Source: Streptococcaceae bacterium (GTDB taxonomy: Bacteria > Bacillota > Bacilli > Lactobacillales > Streptococcaceae). Taken from it: a DNA stretch of 64,000 nucleotides. Made by a program: the position numbers and the translations under genes. Under the pieces are notes generated by a model that saw nothing but the letters and a program-made list of their open reading frames with translations, did no database searches and was not told the origin of the DNA. Below are positions 56,101 to 64,000 of the stretch, piece by piece (position 1 is the first letter of the stretch; every line of letters begins with the position of its first letter). The stretch is from the NCBI GenBank assembly GCA_902363395.1, contig CABIZZ010000001.1, forward strand, positions 1,054,001 through 1,118,000, in the 5' to 3' direction.

Positions 56101-56970
56101 CTATCGGCTTTCCATCAAATAGAGGACTTCAGTTTGGATGATGAAGCCAAGGCTTAGATAAAGACTCAGGGCTGCTTGATTCTCTTTTTCAACGACAATC
56201 TGAAATTGCTGCTCCACTTCTGCAGCCATCTGATTCATCACACTTCGTAAGAGATAGCGTGCGTACCCTTTACGGAGATGATCCGGGTCAACGGCTAATC
56301 CAAAGAAATAGGTCGTTCCCTGAGATAGATCCACCGTAACAGAAGCAAGAACTTGCTCTTGGTCACGCAAGACAAAGAGACGGGTATCCAGCCCCTCGAG
56401 AGACTCGGTCGCATACTTGAGGGCATAGTCAAGATCCGTCTCGAAAGCCTTGGATTGAAAATGCGCGATCTCTTGGAGCATGGACTCCTCAGCTTCCAAC
56501 ACCATCAGCCCTTCTCTCTTCTCATGGTCAGTGACTTTACATGGAGCCTCCAACCACAGTTCGTGGTCTTCCTCCTCTGCCTCCACTAAATGAAAATGGC
56601 TAAGTAAGTCTGGGTGCTGGTCCAAAAAGCGAAGTTCTGATACATACAAGCGGTTTTCCAATTGGTACTCCTCTGCCAAGCTCTTGAAATCATCCCACAA
56701 GGAACGGGCAATCCCTTGTCTACGAAAAGAAGGTGTCACAAAGAGCTGAACCTCTGCTTCCTTGGGTTCATCCGCATAGATGGACAAAAATCCAACTAGC
56801 TGCTCCTCCACCAATGCAAGGATAAAGGCTGGCATCGTAGGATCAGCATTGTAGAGATTATCCAAATAGGGCAAGCGATAAGTATGGTCAATTTGGTGAC
56901 AGGCTCTCACAAGTTGTTCACACTGCTTTTTTTCTTCTAAACTCAGACGAATCCGTCTTTTAAGCTCCAT
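56101..56970 (-). CDS. Double-domain GNAT acetyltransferase
   Basis: A 289-residue protein with two GNAT domains. The first has VEEQLVGFLSIYADEPKEAE and FVTPSFRRQGIARSLWDDF (about 92-110). The second has VLASVTVDLSQGTTYFFGLA and AVDPDHLRKGYARYLLRSV (about 227-245), then NQAALSLYLSLGFI. Both acetyl-CoA loops appear intact. Start at MELKRRIRLS with AAAGGAA; the frame's six earlier residues are not needed. Substrate unknown. It lies 62 nt after pyrE, behind a terminator. Confidence 0.8.
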   Translation of the reverse strand: MELKRRIRLSLEEKKQCEQLVRACHQIDHTYRLPYLDNLYNADPTMPAFILALVEEQLVGFLSIYADEPKEAEVQLFVTPSFRRQGIARSLWDDFKSLAEEYQLENRLYVSELRFLDQHPDLLSHFHLVEAEEEDHELWLEAPCKVTDHEKREGLMVLEAEESMLQEIAHFQSKAFETDLDYALKYATESLEGLDTRLFVLRDQEQVLASVTVDLSQGTTYFFGLAVDPDHLRKGYARYLLRSVMNQMAAEVEQQFQIVVEKENQAALSLYLSLGFIIQTEVLYLMESR

Positions 56971-56991
56971 AAAATTTCCTTTCATCACAAA

Positions 56992-57022
56992 AACAAAAGG
57001 AGAGCCAAGCGTTGGCCCTCCT
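56992..57022 (-). terminator. Terminator of pyrE
   Basis: Minus strand: GGAGGGCCAA, CGC loop, TTGGCTCTCC, then TTTTGTTTTTG. Confidence 0.85.
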
Positions 57023-57032
57023 CCATTATACT

Positions 57033-57662
57033 TTAGTCTTGCCAGGTTTCTTGGTTTTCTTTGAAACGGCGTAACAGTTCCAAACCTTCAGAAGTAATAT
57101 AACCCTGTTCTTCTGCCAAATGAATCAATTCAGTGTAGTTAGACAAGGTTTCGAGTTGAACGCCAGCTTCCGCAAATTTCTTATCGGCTTTCTCCAATTG
57201 GTAGGTGAAAATAGCTACGACACCAAGGACGTCCGCTCCTTCACGCTTCGCAGCTGCGACAGCATCTAAGACAGACCCACCAGTAGAAATCAAATCTTCC
57301 ACTACCACCATTTTTTGACCTTGTGGTACACGACCTTCTATCTGGTTACCAGCTCCATGGTCTTTTGGTTTGCTACGGATGTAGGCAAATGGCAAATTCA
57401 TCTTGTCCGCAATAATAGCACCGTGAGGAATCCCCGCAGTTGCCGTTCCAGCAATCACTTCGACTTCCGGGAAAGCTTCCTTGATTTTGTCCACGAAGCC
57501 ATTCTCAATCAAGGTACGAGTTTCTGGATAGGCAAGGGTCACACGGTTATCCGTATAAATAGGGGACTTGATCCCAGAAGCCCAAGTAAAAGGCTCTTCT
57601 GGTTTTAAATAAACGGCTTCAATTTTTAGAAGATGGCTGGCAATATCTTTAGCTAATGACAT
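57033..57662 (-). CDS. pyrE: Orotate phosphoribosyltransferase
   Basis: PyrE, 209 residues, joins orotate to PRPP to give [24 protein letters not shown] near 23-43 and the PRPP loop [20 protein letters not shown] near 118-137 are diagnostic. The flexible loop [19 protein letters not shown] lies near 93. GGAG precedes its ATG. It is separated from pyrF by 436 nt of repeat DNA; in many streptococci the two genes are close together. Confidence 0.97.
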   Translation of the reverse strand: MSLAKDIASHLLKIEAVYLKPEEPFTWASGIKSPIYTDNRVTLAYPETRTLIENGFVDKIKEAFPEVEVIAGTATAGIPHGAIIADKMNLPFAYIRSKPKDHGAGNQIEGRVPQGQKMVVVEDLISTGGSVLDAVAAAKREGADVLGVVAIFTYQLEKADKKFAEAGVQLETLSNYTELIHLAEEQGYITSEGLELLRRFKENQETWQD

Positions 57663-57734
57663 GATAACTCCTTTTTACGATTTTAATCGAATACGAATTA
57701 AATCGATAATTGATTTTTAAATGACTGTACAGGA

Positions 57735-58098
57735 TAGTGAATAGTTTAGCGAAGGCCCTATCGGACTCTGTTTATTCCGACGATTAGCTAAGAGAAACGA
57801 TTTTTTCTCTTAGCTAATCTAGTGAATGCGTTAGGGAAGGGCCTATCGGACTTCCCGTAGAGCTACCAAAAGTTCCACTTTTAGTAGCGATTAGTGTTCC
57901 AACGTATGAATGAAAGAAACAATTTTATTTCTTTCATTCATACTAGTGAATAGTTTAGGGAAGGCCCTATCAAGTTCCGATTATTCCGACGACCACAGAA
58001 GAGAAACGATAATTTTCTCTTCTGTGATCTAGTGAATGCGTTAGGAAGGTCCCATAGGACTTCCCGTAGAGCTACAAAAGTTTCACTTTTAGTAGCTC
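57735..58098. repeat. A-B-A-B hairpin repeat array between pyrF and pyrE
   Basis: Four units start TAGTGAATAGTTTAG (A: 57735, 57944) or TAGTGAATGCGTTAG (B: 57820, 58030), each followed by a conserved GAAGGnCC(C)TAT block. A-to-A spacing is 209 bp and B-to-B 210 bp. Long hairpins at 57782-57819, 57904-57943 and 57994-58026 have perfectly matched arms of 16, 16 and 13 bp but different sequences. Both B units also carry a GCTAC...GTAGC hairpin (57862-57888; 58069-58098). The array ends exactly at the pyrF stop. None has a T-run. I recognise no known element. Positions 57663-57734 are AT-rich with no gene. Confidence 0.8.
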
Positions 58099-58791
58099 TT
58101 ACGCATTCCATTGTCTCTTAATTTCATGATAAGCATCCCATGGGTTTTCTGCTTGGATGATCGGACGTCCAACCACGATGTAGTCTGATCCGATGGCATG
58201 GGCTTCTTGTGGGGTCATGACCCGTTTTTGGTCACCAATTTCTGCTCCTGCAGGACGGATCCCTGGAGTGACGCAGACAAACTCTTCTGATGTAGCTTTC
58301 TTTATCAAATCTACTTCATGGGCTGAGCAGACAACGCCGTCCAAGCCAGCTTCTTGCGCCTTACGAGCATAATTCACTACGGATTCTTGGACAGTAGTTT
58401 GGATGTTTTGGCAATCACGCATGTCTTCCTCGCTGGTAGAAGTCAACTGAGTCACCGCCACCAACTTAGCTCCTGGTCCAAGTGCCTTTTTGGCTTCGCG
58501 CATCATCTCTACACCACCGGCCGCATGAACTGTCACCATATCCACTCCAAATGTGCCTAGGACAGACATGGCTGACTTAACTGTATTTGGGATGTCGTGC
58601 AATTTTAGATCCAAGAAAATGCTGTGGCCACGACCTTTCAAATAGTGAACAATTTCTGGGCCGACTGCATAGAAAAATTCCATTCCGATTTTTACAAAAA
58701 GTTTTTCATCTTCTGGGAAATGTTCTAAAAAGTTTTTGACATCTTCAAAAGCTGGAAAGTCAAGGGCGATGATGGGACGTTCTTCACGCAT
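58099..58791 (-). CDS. pyrF: Orotidine 5'-phosphate decarboxylase
   Basis: PyrF, 230 residues, the last step to UMP. The start reads [18 protein letters not shown]; the catalytic DxKxxDI block is [17 protein letters not shown] (about 58-74); VHAAGG follows; the phosphate loop [18 protein letters not shown] lies near 180. The ATG at 58791 has AAAAGGAGA 5 nt upstream; the longer frame runs into the attenuator. It is preceded by a PyrR-type leader and followed at once by the repeat array. Confidence 0.97.
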   Translation of the reverse strand: MREERPIIALDFPAFEDVKNFLEHFPEDEKLFVKIGMEFFYAVGPEIVHYLKGRGHSIFLDLKLHDIPNTVKSAMSVLGTFGVDMVTVHAAGGVEMMREAKKALGPGAKLVAVTQLTSTSEEDMRDCQNIQTTVQESVVNYARKAQEAGLDGVVCSAHEVDLIKKATSEEFVCVTPGIRPAGAEIGDQKRVMTPQEAHAIGSDYIVVGRPIIQAENPWDAYHEIKRQWNA

Positions 58792-58824
58792 GGGTTTCTC
58801 CTTTTTATGGCTGACATTTTTTCC

Positions 58825-58930
58825 ACAAAAAAACCTTGCCCGAGGCAAGGTTACACGAAAATTAGGTAGTATCTACCCTGATTCATCGTCTAGACCTTAG
58901 GAGCCTCTCTGGACCACTTTAAAGGTTTTT
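58825..58930 (-). promoter_or_regulatory. PyrR-type attenuator of pyrF
   Basis: The leader contains GGTCCAGAGAGGCT (58902-58915), matching the known PyrR-binding loop (ARUCCNGNGAGGYU), flanked by CCTTTA/TAAGG arms. Further along is the terminator AACCTTGCC, TCG, GGCAAGGTT and a T-run (58825-58852). High UMP/UTP with PyrR would favour termination. pyrR itself is not in the window. Confidence 0.88.
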
Positions 58931-58934
58931 CTAC

Positions 58935-58963
58935 ATTGTAGTACGATATGAAAGAAAAGTCAA
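58935..58963 (-). promoter_or_regulatory. Promoter of pyrF
   Basis: Minus strand: TTGACT (58958-58963), a 17-nt spacer, TACAAT (58935-58940), just before the PyrR leader. Confidence 0.8.
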
Positions 58964-59042
58964 GAAATAATCATAAAACGTTCGGATTCAATCTGTTTTT
59001 TTCATCTTTCGACTAGGGAAGATTCACAAACATGTCAAATTC

Positions 59043-59071
59043 TTGACGAAAATCCGATTTTCCTGTAAAAT
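59043..59071 (+). promoter_or_regulatory. Promoter of the candidate small RNA
   Basis: TTGACG (59043-59048), a 17-nt spacer, TAAAAT (59066-59071), pointing away from pyrF. Confidence 0.7.
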
Positions 59072-59077
59072 TTTTGT

Positions 59078-59157
59078 ATGCTGAGTAAGGGTTGTTTTAG
59101 TTGTAGCTTACTCAGTAGCCTGTTGGGGTTGTAGCCAGCAGGCATTTTTTATTTTCT
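59078..59157 (+). ncRNA. Candidate small RNA with two hairpins, between pyrF and pyrD
   Basis: A predicted transcript of about 80 nt. Hairpin 1 is CTGAGTAAG/CTTACTCAG (59081-59115); hairpin 2 is GCCTGTTGG/CCAGCAGGC (59118-59143) followed by TTTTTTATTTTC, a good terminator. Hairpin 2's loop is GGTTGTAG; hairpin 1's loop begins GGTTGT and ends GTTGTAG. No reading frame with a ribosome site is present. It ends 10 nt before the pyrD stop on the other strand. A regulatory small RNA is inferred. Confidence 0.6.
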
Positions 59158-59166
59158 TGATAATCC

Positions 59167-60922
<1,756 letters not shown>

Positions 60923-60945
60923 TGGTTTCCTCTTCTTTCTTCCAG

Positions 60946-61057
60946 CAAAAAAGACCTCGCAAAAGCAAGGTCCTACAAATGATCAGCTAGACTCGGTCCG
61001 CTGATCTTTTTTCTGTCTTTCCTTGCAGGCCTCTCTGGACCCCTTAAAGGTTAAATT
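60946..61057 (-). promoter_or_regulatory. PyrR-type attenuator of pyrK-pyrD
   Basis: GGTCCAGAGAGGCC (61028-61041) is the PyrR-binding loop with CTTTAAG/CTTG flanks. An extra hairpin GATCAGC...GCTGATC follows, then the terminator GACCTTGC, TTTT, GCGAGGTC and TTTTTT (60946-60972). Same logic as the pyrF leader, but with an added stem. Confidence 0.88.
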
Positions 61058-61063
61058 TGTCTC

Positions 61064-61092
61064 ATTATATCGCTCTCCTTGTCGCTTGTCAA
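61064..61092 (-). promoter_or_regulatory. Promoter of pyrK-pyrD
   Basis: Minus strand: TTGACA (61087-61092), a 17-nt spacer, TATAAT (61064-61069): a perfect consensus promoter. Confidence 0.88.
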
Positions 61093-61113
61093 GTAGAAGC
61101 CCGATGGCTCCGC

Positions 61114-62481
61114 TCATTTCCCTTCTAGTTCAGGAGAAAACCCTTCTGGTACCGGTGGGATATACTGTAAAGCGATGCGATTTTCAGGCTTGCGATCGAC
61201 CAAGTAGAGAACCAACAAGAAGATCCATTCCAGGGGCTTCATCAGATAGTAAATGATATCCATCGCCCATTTCTTCTTGATATGTTTGGCAAAGGGATAG
61301 CCATAGCGGTCATAATTACGACGCAGGAATCGATGGAAACGTGGCGTCTTTTCTTCTAGAACCTGCTCAAAGGCATTGGCAATACAGAGCTGGCGATTCA
61401 CCACTACAGGATGACCGTGCCGAACACCCATCCGTTGGGGCTTGACAACTTTTTCATGGCCACTAGCCGCAACCGTACAGAGATAGTGCTCATCCATGAT
61501 GAGATTCTGAGGAGGGATCTTTTCCGAGAAGGTCCAATCTGCCGTATTGGTCCAGGCCTTGACCAAGCTATCAGGACGTTGACCAAAGAGCATGAGAACC
61601 ATGACCAATACTGCTAACATGGGGAGGGCAAAGACGACTGCCAACCAAGGCCAGTGTTTGGATTGGTGGAGGATCAGGTGAAAGCGCTGGAGAATTGGAT
61701 TGTCATAGACCCTAATGGGATCAGCACCCTCCCACTCCTTTATCCTGGTCCGCAGGAGACTAATAGAATAAACCAACAAGAAGACCGTGTGACAACCGAT
61801 GACTTGCAACTGGATGTCAAACACCGCTAACAATACCAATCCCATCAATATCCCACTGATACAAAAGATATTTAAAAGTGGAGATAAGGAATTGGCATCT
61901 CGGTAAGAATAGATGACCAGAGCTAGGAAGGAAATCAGTGCCAAAACAAGAATCGTCGGGAGAGTCTCCGACCAAATCATGGTATGCTTCTGCTCATTGA
62001 TGAGCTGTTTGGTCCAATCATAATCTGTCAAATCCTTTACCAGATAGATGACGAAGGATTCCAGGATACAGCCAAAGACTCCTATCCAAAGGATCACAAA
62101 GTACTTGCGATTGTTAACCCTTCGTTTAATTTTTTCCTCTTCTTTCTCTTCATAGACACCGACCAGTTCCTTTTCCAAGGTCTGGGCCTGTATCGAAGAC
62201 CAGCAAGATATAGCATACAGAATCACAAAGATATTGGGAACAAAATAACTAACTACTAGGGCATGAACAAGAATTGTAACACTGTATATTGCGACTCCAA
62301 AAATAGCATTCCAGAAACCCAAAGATTGGATATTTCCTGGCAAGCTACCAAGGATTAGAAAGACGTACAAACCAAGAAAGATCAGTAAATTGGTCATAAA
62401 GTTTATCTTTACTAAACTGGCTAAAAATTTGGTCTCCAGTTCCTGATTCCATTTTTTGTACCATTGAGCAATTCTTTTCAT
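61114..62481 (-). CDS. Large membrane protein, probably DUF6688
   Basis: A 455-residue protein with about eight membrane helices in the first 320 residues and a highly charged region EEKEEEKIKRRVNNRKYF near 110. The C-terminal domain (about 330-440) has a cysteine/histidine-rich pattern: LIMDEHYLCTVAASGHEKVV, RMGVRHGHPVVVNRQLCIAN and RRNYDRYGYPFAKHIKK. I associate this with DUF6688, from memory. It ends inside the region before the pyrK promoter and is divergent from cpsY. Function unknown. Confidence 0.65.
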   Translation of the reverse strand: MKRIAQWYKKWNQELETKFLASLVKINFMTNLLIFLGLYVFLILGSLPGNIQSLGFWNAIFGVAIYSVTILVHALVVSYFVPNIFVILYAISCWSSIQAQTLEKELVGVYEEKEEEKIKRRVNNRKYFVILWIGVFGCILESFVIYLVKDLTDYDWTKQLINEQKHTMIWSETLPTILVLALISFLALVIYSYRDANSLSPLLNIFCISGILMGLVLLAVFDIQLQVIGCHTVFLLVYSISLLRTRIKEWEGADPIRVYDNPILQRFHLILHQSKHWPWLAVVFALPMLAVLVMVLMLFGQRPDSLVKAWTNTADWTFSEKIPPQNLIMDEHYLCTVAASGHEKVVKPQRMGVRHGHPVVVNRQLCIANAFEQVLEEKTPRFHRFLRRNYDRYGYPFAKHIKKKWAMDIIYYLMKPLEWIFLLVLYLVDRKPENRIALQYIPPVPEGFSPELEGK

Positions 62482-62607
62482 AAAGCCTCCTAAGCACTAT
62501 TTGTCATCATTCTATCAAGCCACACTCAATCCTTCAATTCTTAACCTGTTTTATAGGGAAAAATCCTTCTAGAGACTGATACTAGCTGGGATTTTCTGTC
62601 AAAAGTA

Positions 62608-62616
62608 TGTTAAAAT
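62608..62616 (+). promoter_or_regulatory. Extended -10 promoter of cpsY
   Basis: TGTTAAAAT (TGnTAAAAT) ends 6 nt before the ATG at 62623. The predicted start site is the A of the ATG. No ribosome site is visible. Confidence 0.5.
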
Positions 62617-62622
62617 ATAAGC

Positions 62623-63531
62623 ATGAGAATCCAACAATTACATTACATTATCAAAATCGTCGAAACAGGCTCTATGAATGAGGCGTCCAAGCAACTCTTC
62701 ATCACCCAGCCAAGCTTGTCCAATGCTGTGCGGGACTTGGAAAAAGAAATGGGAATTGATATCTTCATCCGTAATCCCAAAGGAATCACTTTGACCAAGG
62801 ATGGGATGGAGTTCCTTTCTTATGCCCGTCAAGTCGTCGAGCAGACCCAACTCCTAGAAGAACGCTATAAAAATCCAGTAGCCAATCGGGAGCTCTTTAG
62901 CGTATCCTCCCAGCACTATGCCTTCGTAGTCGAAGCCTTCGTCTCTCTCCTCAAGAAAAGCGATATGGAGAAATACGAGCTCTTCCTACGGGAGACCAGA
63001 ACCTGGGAAATCATCGATGACGTCAAGAACTTCCGTAGTGAGATCGGTGTCCTCTTCCTTAACGGCTATAACCGGGATGTCCTCTCCAAAATGCTGGATG
63101 ACAGCCACCTCAAGGCAACCCACCTCTTCACTGCCCAACCTCATATCTTCGTCAGCAAGACTAACCCTCTAGCTAACAAAGAGGTGGTGAAATTAGAAGA
63201 TCTAGAAGACTTCCCTTATCTCAGCTACGACCAAGGGACCCACAACTCCTTCTACTTCTCAGAAGAGATCCTCTCCCAAGAGCATCACAAGAAGTCCATC
63301 GTTGTCAGTGACCGTGCCACCCTCTTCAATCTCTTGATTGGTCTGGACGGCTACACCATTGCGACCGGTATCCTTAACAGCAACCTCAACGGAGACAATA
63401 TCGTTTCCATCCCGCTAGATATTGATGACCCAATCGAGCTAGTCTACATCCAACACGAAAAAGCTAGCCTCTCTAAAATGGGTGAAAAATTTATCGAATA
63501 CTTACTTGAGGAAGTCCAATTTGATAAATAA
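62623..63531 (+). CDS. cpsY: LysR-family regulator, CpsY/MtaR type
   Basis: A LysR regulator of 302 residues. The winged helix-turn-helix is RIQQLHYIIKIVETGSMNEA to about residue 60, with SKQLFITQPSLSNAVRDLEK as recognition region. The effector domain (about 90-300) includes PYLSYDQGTHNSFYFSEEI near 198. It closely resembles CpsY/MtaR of pathogenic streptococci, which influence methionine uptake and neutrophil survival. Those roles come from the family, not this sequence. The gene may be leaderless. A short exported protein gene follows after 9 nt. Confidence 0.85.
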   Translation: MRIQQLHYIIKIVETGSMNEASKQLFITQPSLSNAVRDLEKEMGIDIFIRNPKGITLTKDGMEFLSYARQVVEQTQLLEERYKNPVANRELFSVSSQHYAFVVEAFVSLLKKSDMEKYELFLRETRTWEIIDDVKNFRSEIGVLFLNGYNRDVLSKMLDDSHLKATHLFTAQPHIFVSKTNPLANKEVVKLEDLEDFPYLSYDQGTHNSFYFSEEILSQEHHKKSIVVSDRATLFNLLIGLDGYTIATGILNSNLNGDNIVSIPLDIDDPIELVYIQHEKASLSKMGEKFIEYLLEEVQFDK

Positions 63532-63540
63532 GGAGGGACT

Positions 63541-64000
63541 ATGAAGGTAAAGAAAACCCTTATTGTTATCAGTATAGCTCTTGTTATTGGTTTGATTGCT
63601 TTTTTTAATGTTCATCCTATACCGACTCTATTCGAAATCCCCCCTCAAGTTACCTTGAGTTCCGATTTTAATGGCTATTTTGATTCTGAGTATCCATTAA
63701 AGGAAGATAAAGAAGCCGAAAATAGGTATTCATTAACATTTAGTATCGAAGGCATCAACCGCGTATCTTTAGATGATGTCAAAATCCTGGATCAAGATAA
63801 CAAGGAACAAAGTATTTTGACATTTGAAAACGACTCAGAAGGAGAGAACACCCTCTGGTTCGCGGGAAAACCAAATACCAAGTACAAACTCAGTTATGAA
63901 GATCGTTTTTCAGATACCAAAGCAGAATCCTCTTTCACCACACCTTCAAATAGAACTAAATTTAAGGAAGTTCGAAAAGAAGGAGAGAATCTACTTGCTA
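63541..64000 (+). CDS. Exported or membrane-anchored hypothetical protein (partial)
   Basis: The frame from the ATG at 63541 stays open to the window end (153 codons seen). It begins MKVKKTLIVISIALVIGLIA, a basic start plus one hydrophobic helix without a lipobox cysteine. The rest is polar and beta-rich by pattern (FSIEGINRVSLDDVKILDQD; NTLWFAGKPNTKYKLSYEDR), like extracellular immunoglobulin-type folds. AAGGAGG precedes the ATG and it lies 9 nt after cpsY, so they may be co-transcribed. Not recognised. Confidence 0.75.
   Translation, partial: MKVKKTLIVISIALVIGLIAFFNVHPIPTLFEIPPQVTLSSDFNGYFDSEYPLKEDKEAENRYSLTFSIEGINRVSLDDVKILDQDNKEQSILTFENDSEGENTLWFAGKPNTKYKLSYEDRFSDTKAESSFTTPSNRTKFKEVRKEGENLLA

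Noticed and set aside
57735..58098. CRISPR array
   Set aside because: Repeats are about 200 bp apart, imperfect and self-complementary; there are no uniform spacers or cas genes.
59078..59157. CiaR-dependent csRNA
   Set aside because: No TTTAAG-N5-TTTAAG box overlaps the promoter, and the loops lack the typical anti-ribosome-site CCTCC.

Overview
The window looks like part of a Streptococcus chromosome, most likely an oral species of the mitis/sanguinis/parasanguinis neighbourhood. The evidence is the gene content and order (dprA-topA, relQ-nadK-rluD-pta, parE...parC-ilvE), AT-leaning codon use, strong AAGGAGG ribosome sites, a ComX-type cin-box before dprA, an asd RNA, and PyrR-type attenuators on the pyr genes. 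I see no phage, insertion sequence, CRISPR array or rRNA operon. Three tRNA genes are present. The species is inferred, not proven.

Layout. 1-8 kb: a partial DUF3307 gene, satD, topA, dprA, a ROK protein, rnhB, rbgA, an ATP-cone protein and dapA. 8-16 kb: asd with its structured RNA, an acetyltransferase, fhs with a PurBox, coaB-coaC-S-component on the other strand, pgm and a small thioredoxin-like protein. 16-25 kb: a mutY lacking its Fe-S cysteines, pta, a pseudouridine synthase, nadK and relQ; divergently a CYTH protein, prs, a cysteine desulfurase, two small DUF proteins and rex. 25-34 kb: an intergenic palindromic repeat, radC, sortase A, gyrA, ldh, tRNA-Arg, rpsA, tRNA-Gln, tRNA-Tyr, DUF2969 and ilvE. 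34-42 kb: parC and parE, separated by about 3.7 kb of accessory DNA. 42-50 kb: plsY, a DUF3290/DUF421 pair, a Sua5-like protein and the leuA-leuB-DUF1294-leuC-leuD operon behind a leucine attenuator. 50-64 kb: ypmS, a GDSL hydrolase, pyrC, a Nudix hydrolase, ung, a membrane glycosyltransferase, a double GNAT protein, pyrE, pyrF, pyrD, pyrK, a large membrane protein, a CpsY-type LysR regulator and a partial exported protein.

How it fits together. Most genes are housekeeping: DNA topology and repair (topA, gyrA, parC/E, mutY, ung, radC, dprA), pyrimidine synthesis under PyrR control, branched-chain amino acid synthesis, the aspartate pathway, one-carbon and CoA metabolism, and lactate/acetate energy metabolism with Rex.

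The least explained parts are: (1) the parE-parC interval, with five tandem, translationally packed paralogues of an unrecognised five-helix membrane protein family (one frameshifted in a homopolymer, one with no ordinary start codon) interrupted by an ANT(6)-like nucleotidyltransferase; (2) the pyrF-pyrE interval, an A-B-A-B repeat array whose long hairpins have different sequences but perfectly matched arms; (3) a candidate small RNA beside pyrD with the same loop motif in both hairpins; (4) three genes (coaB, plsY, cpsY) whose -10 box lies exactly 6 nt before the start codon with no ribosome site, suggesting leaderless mRNAs; and (5) a triple operator-like palindrome before satD.
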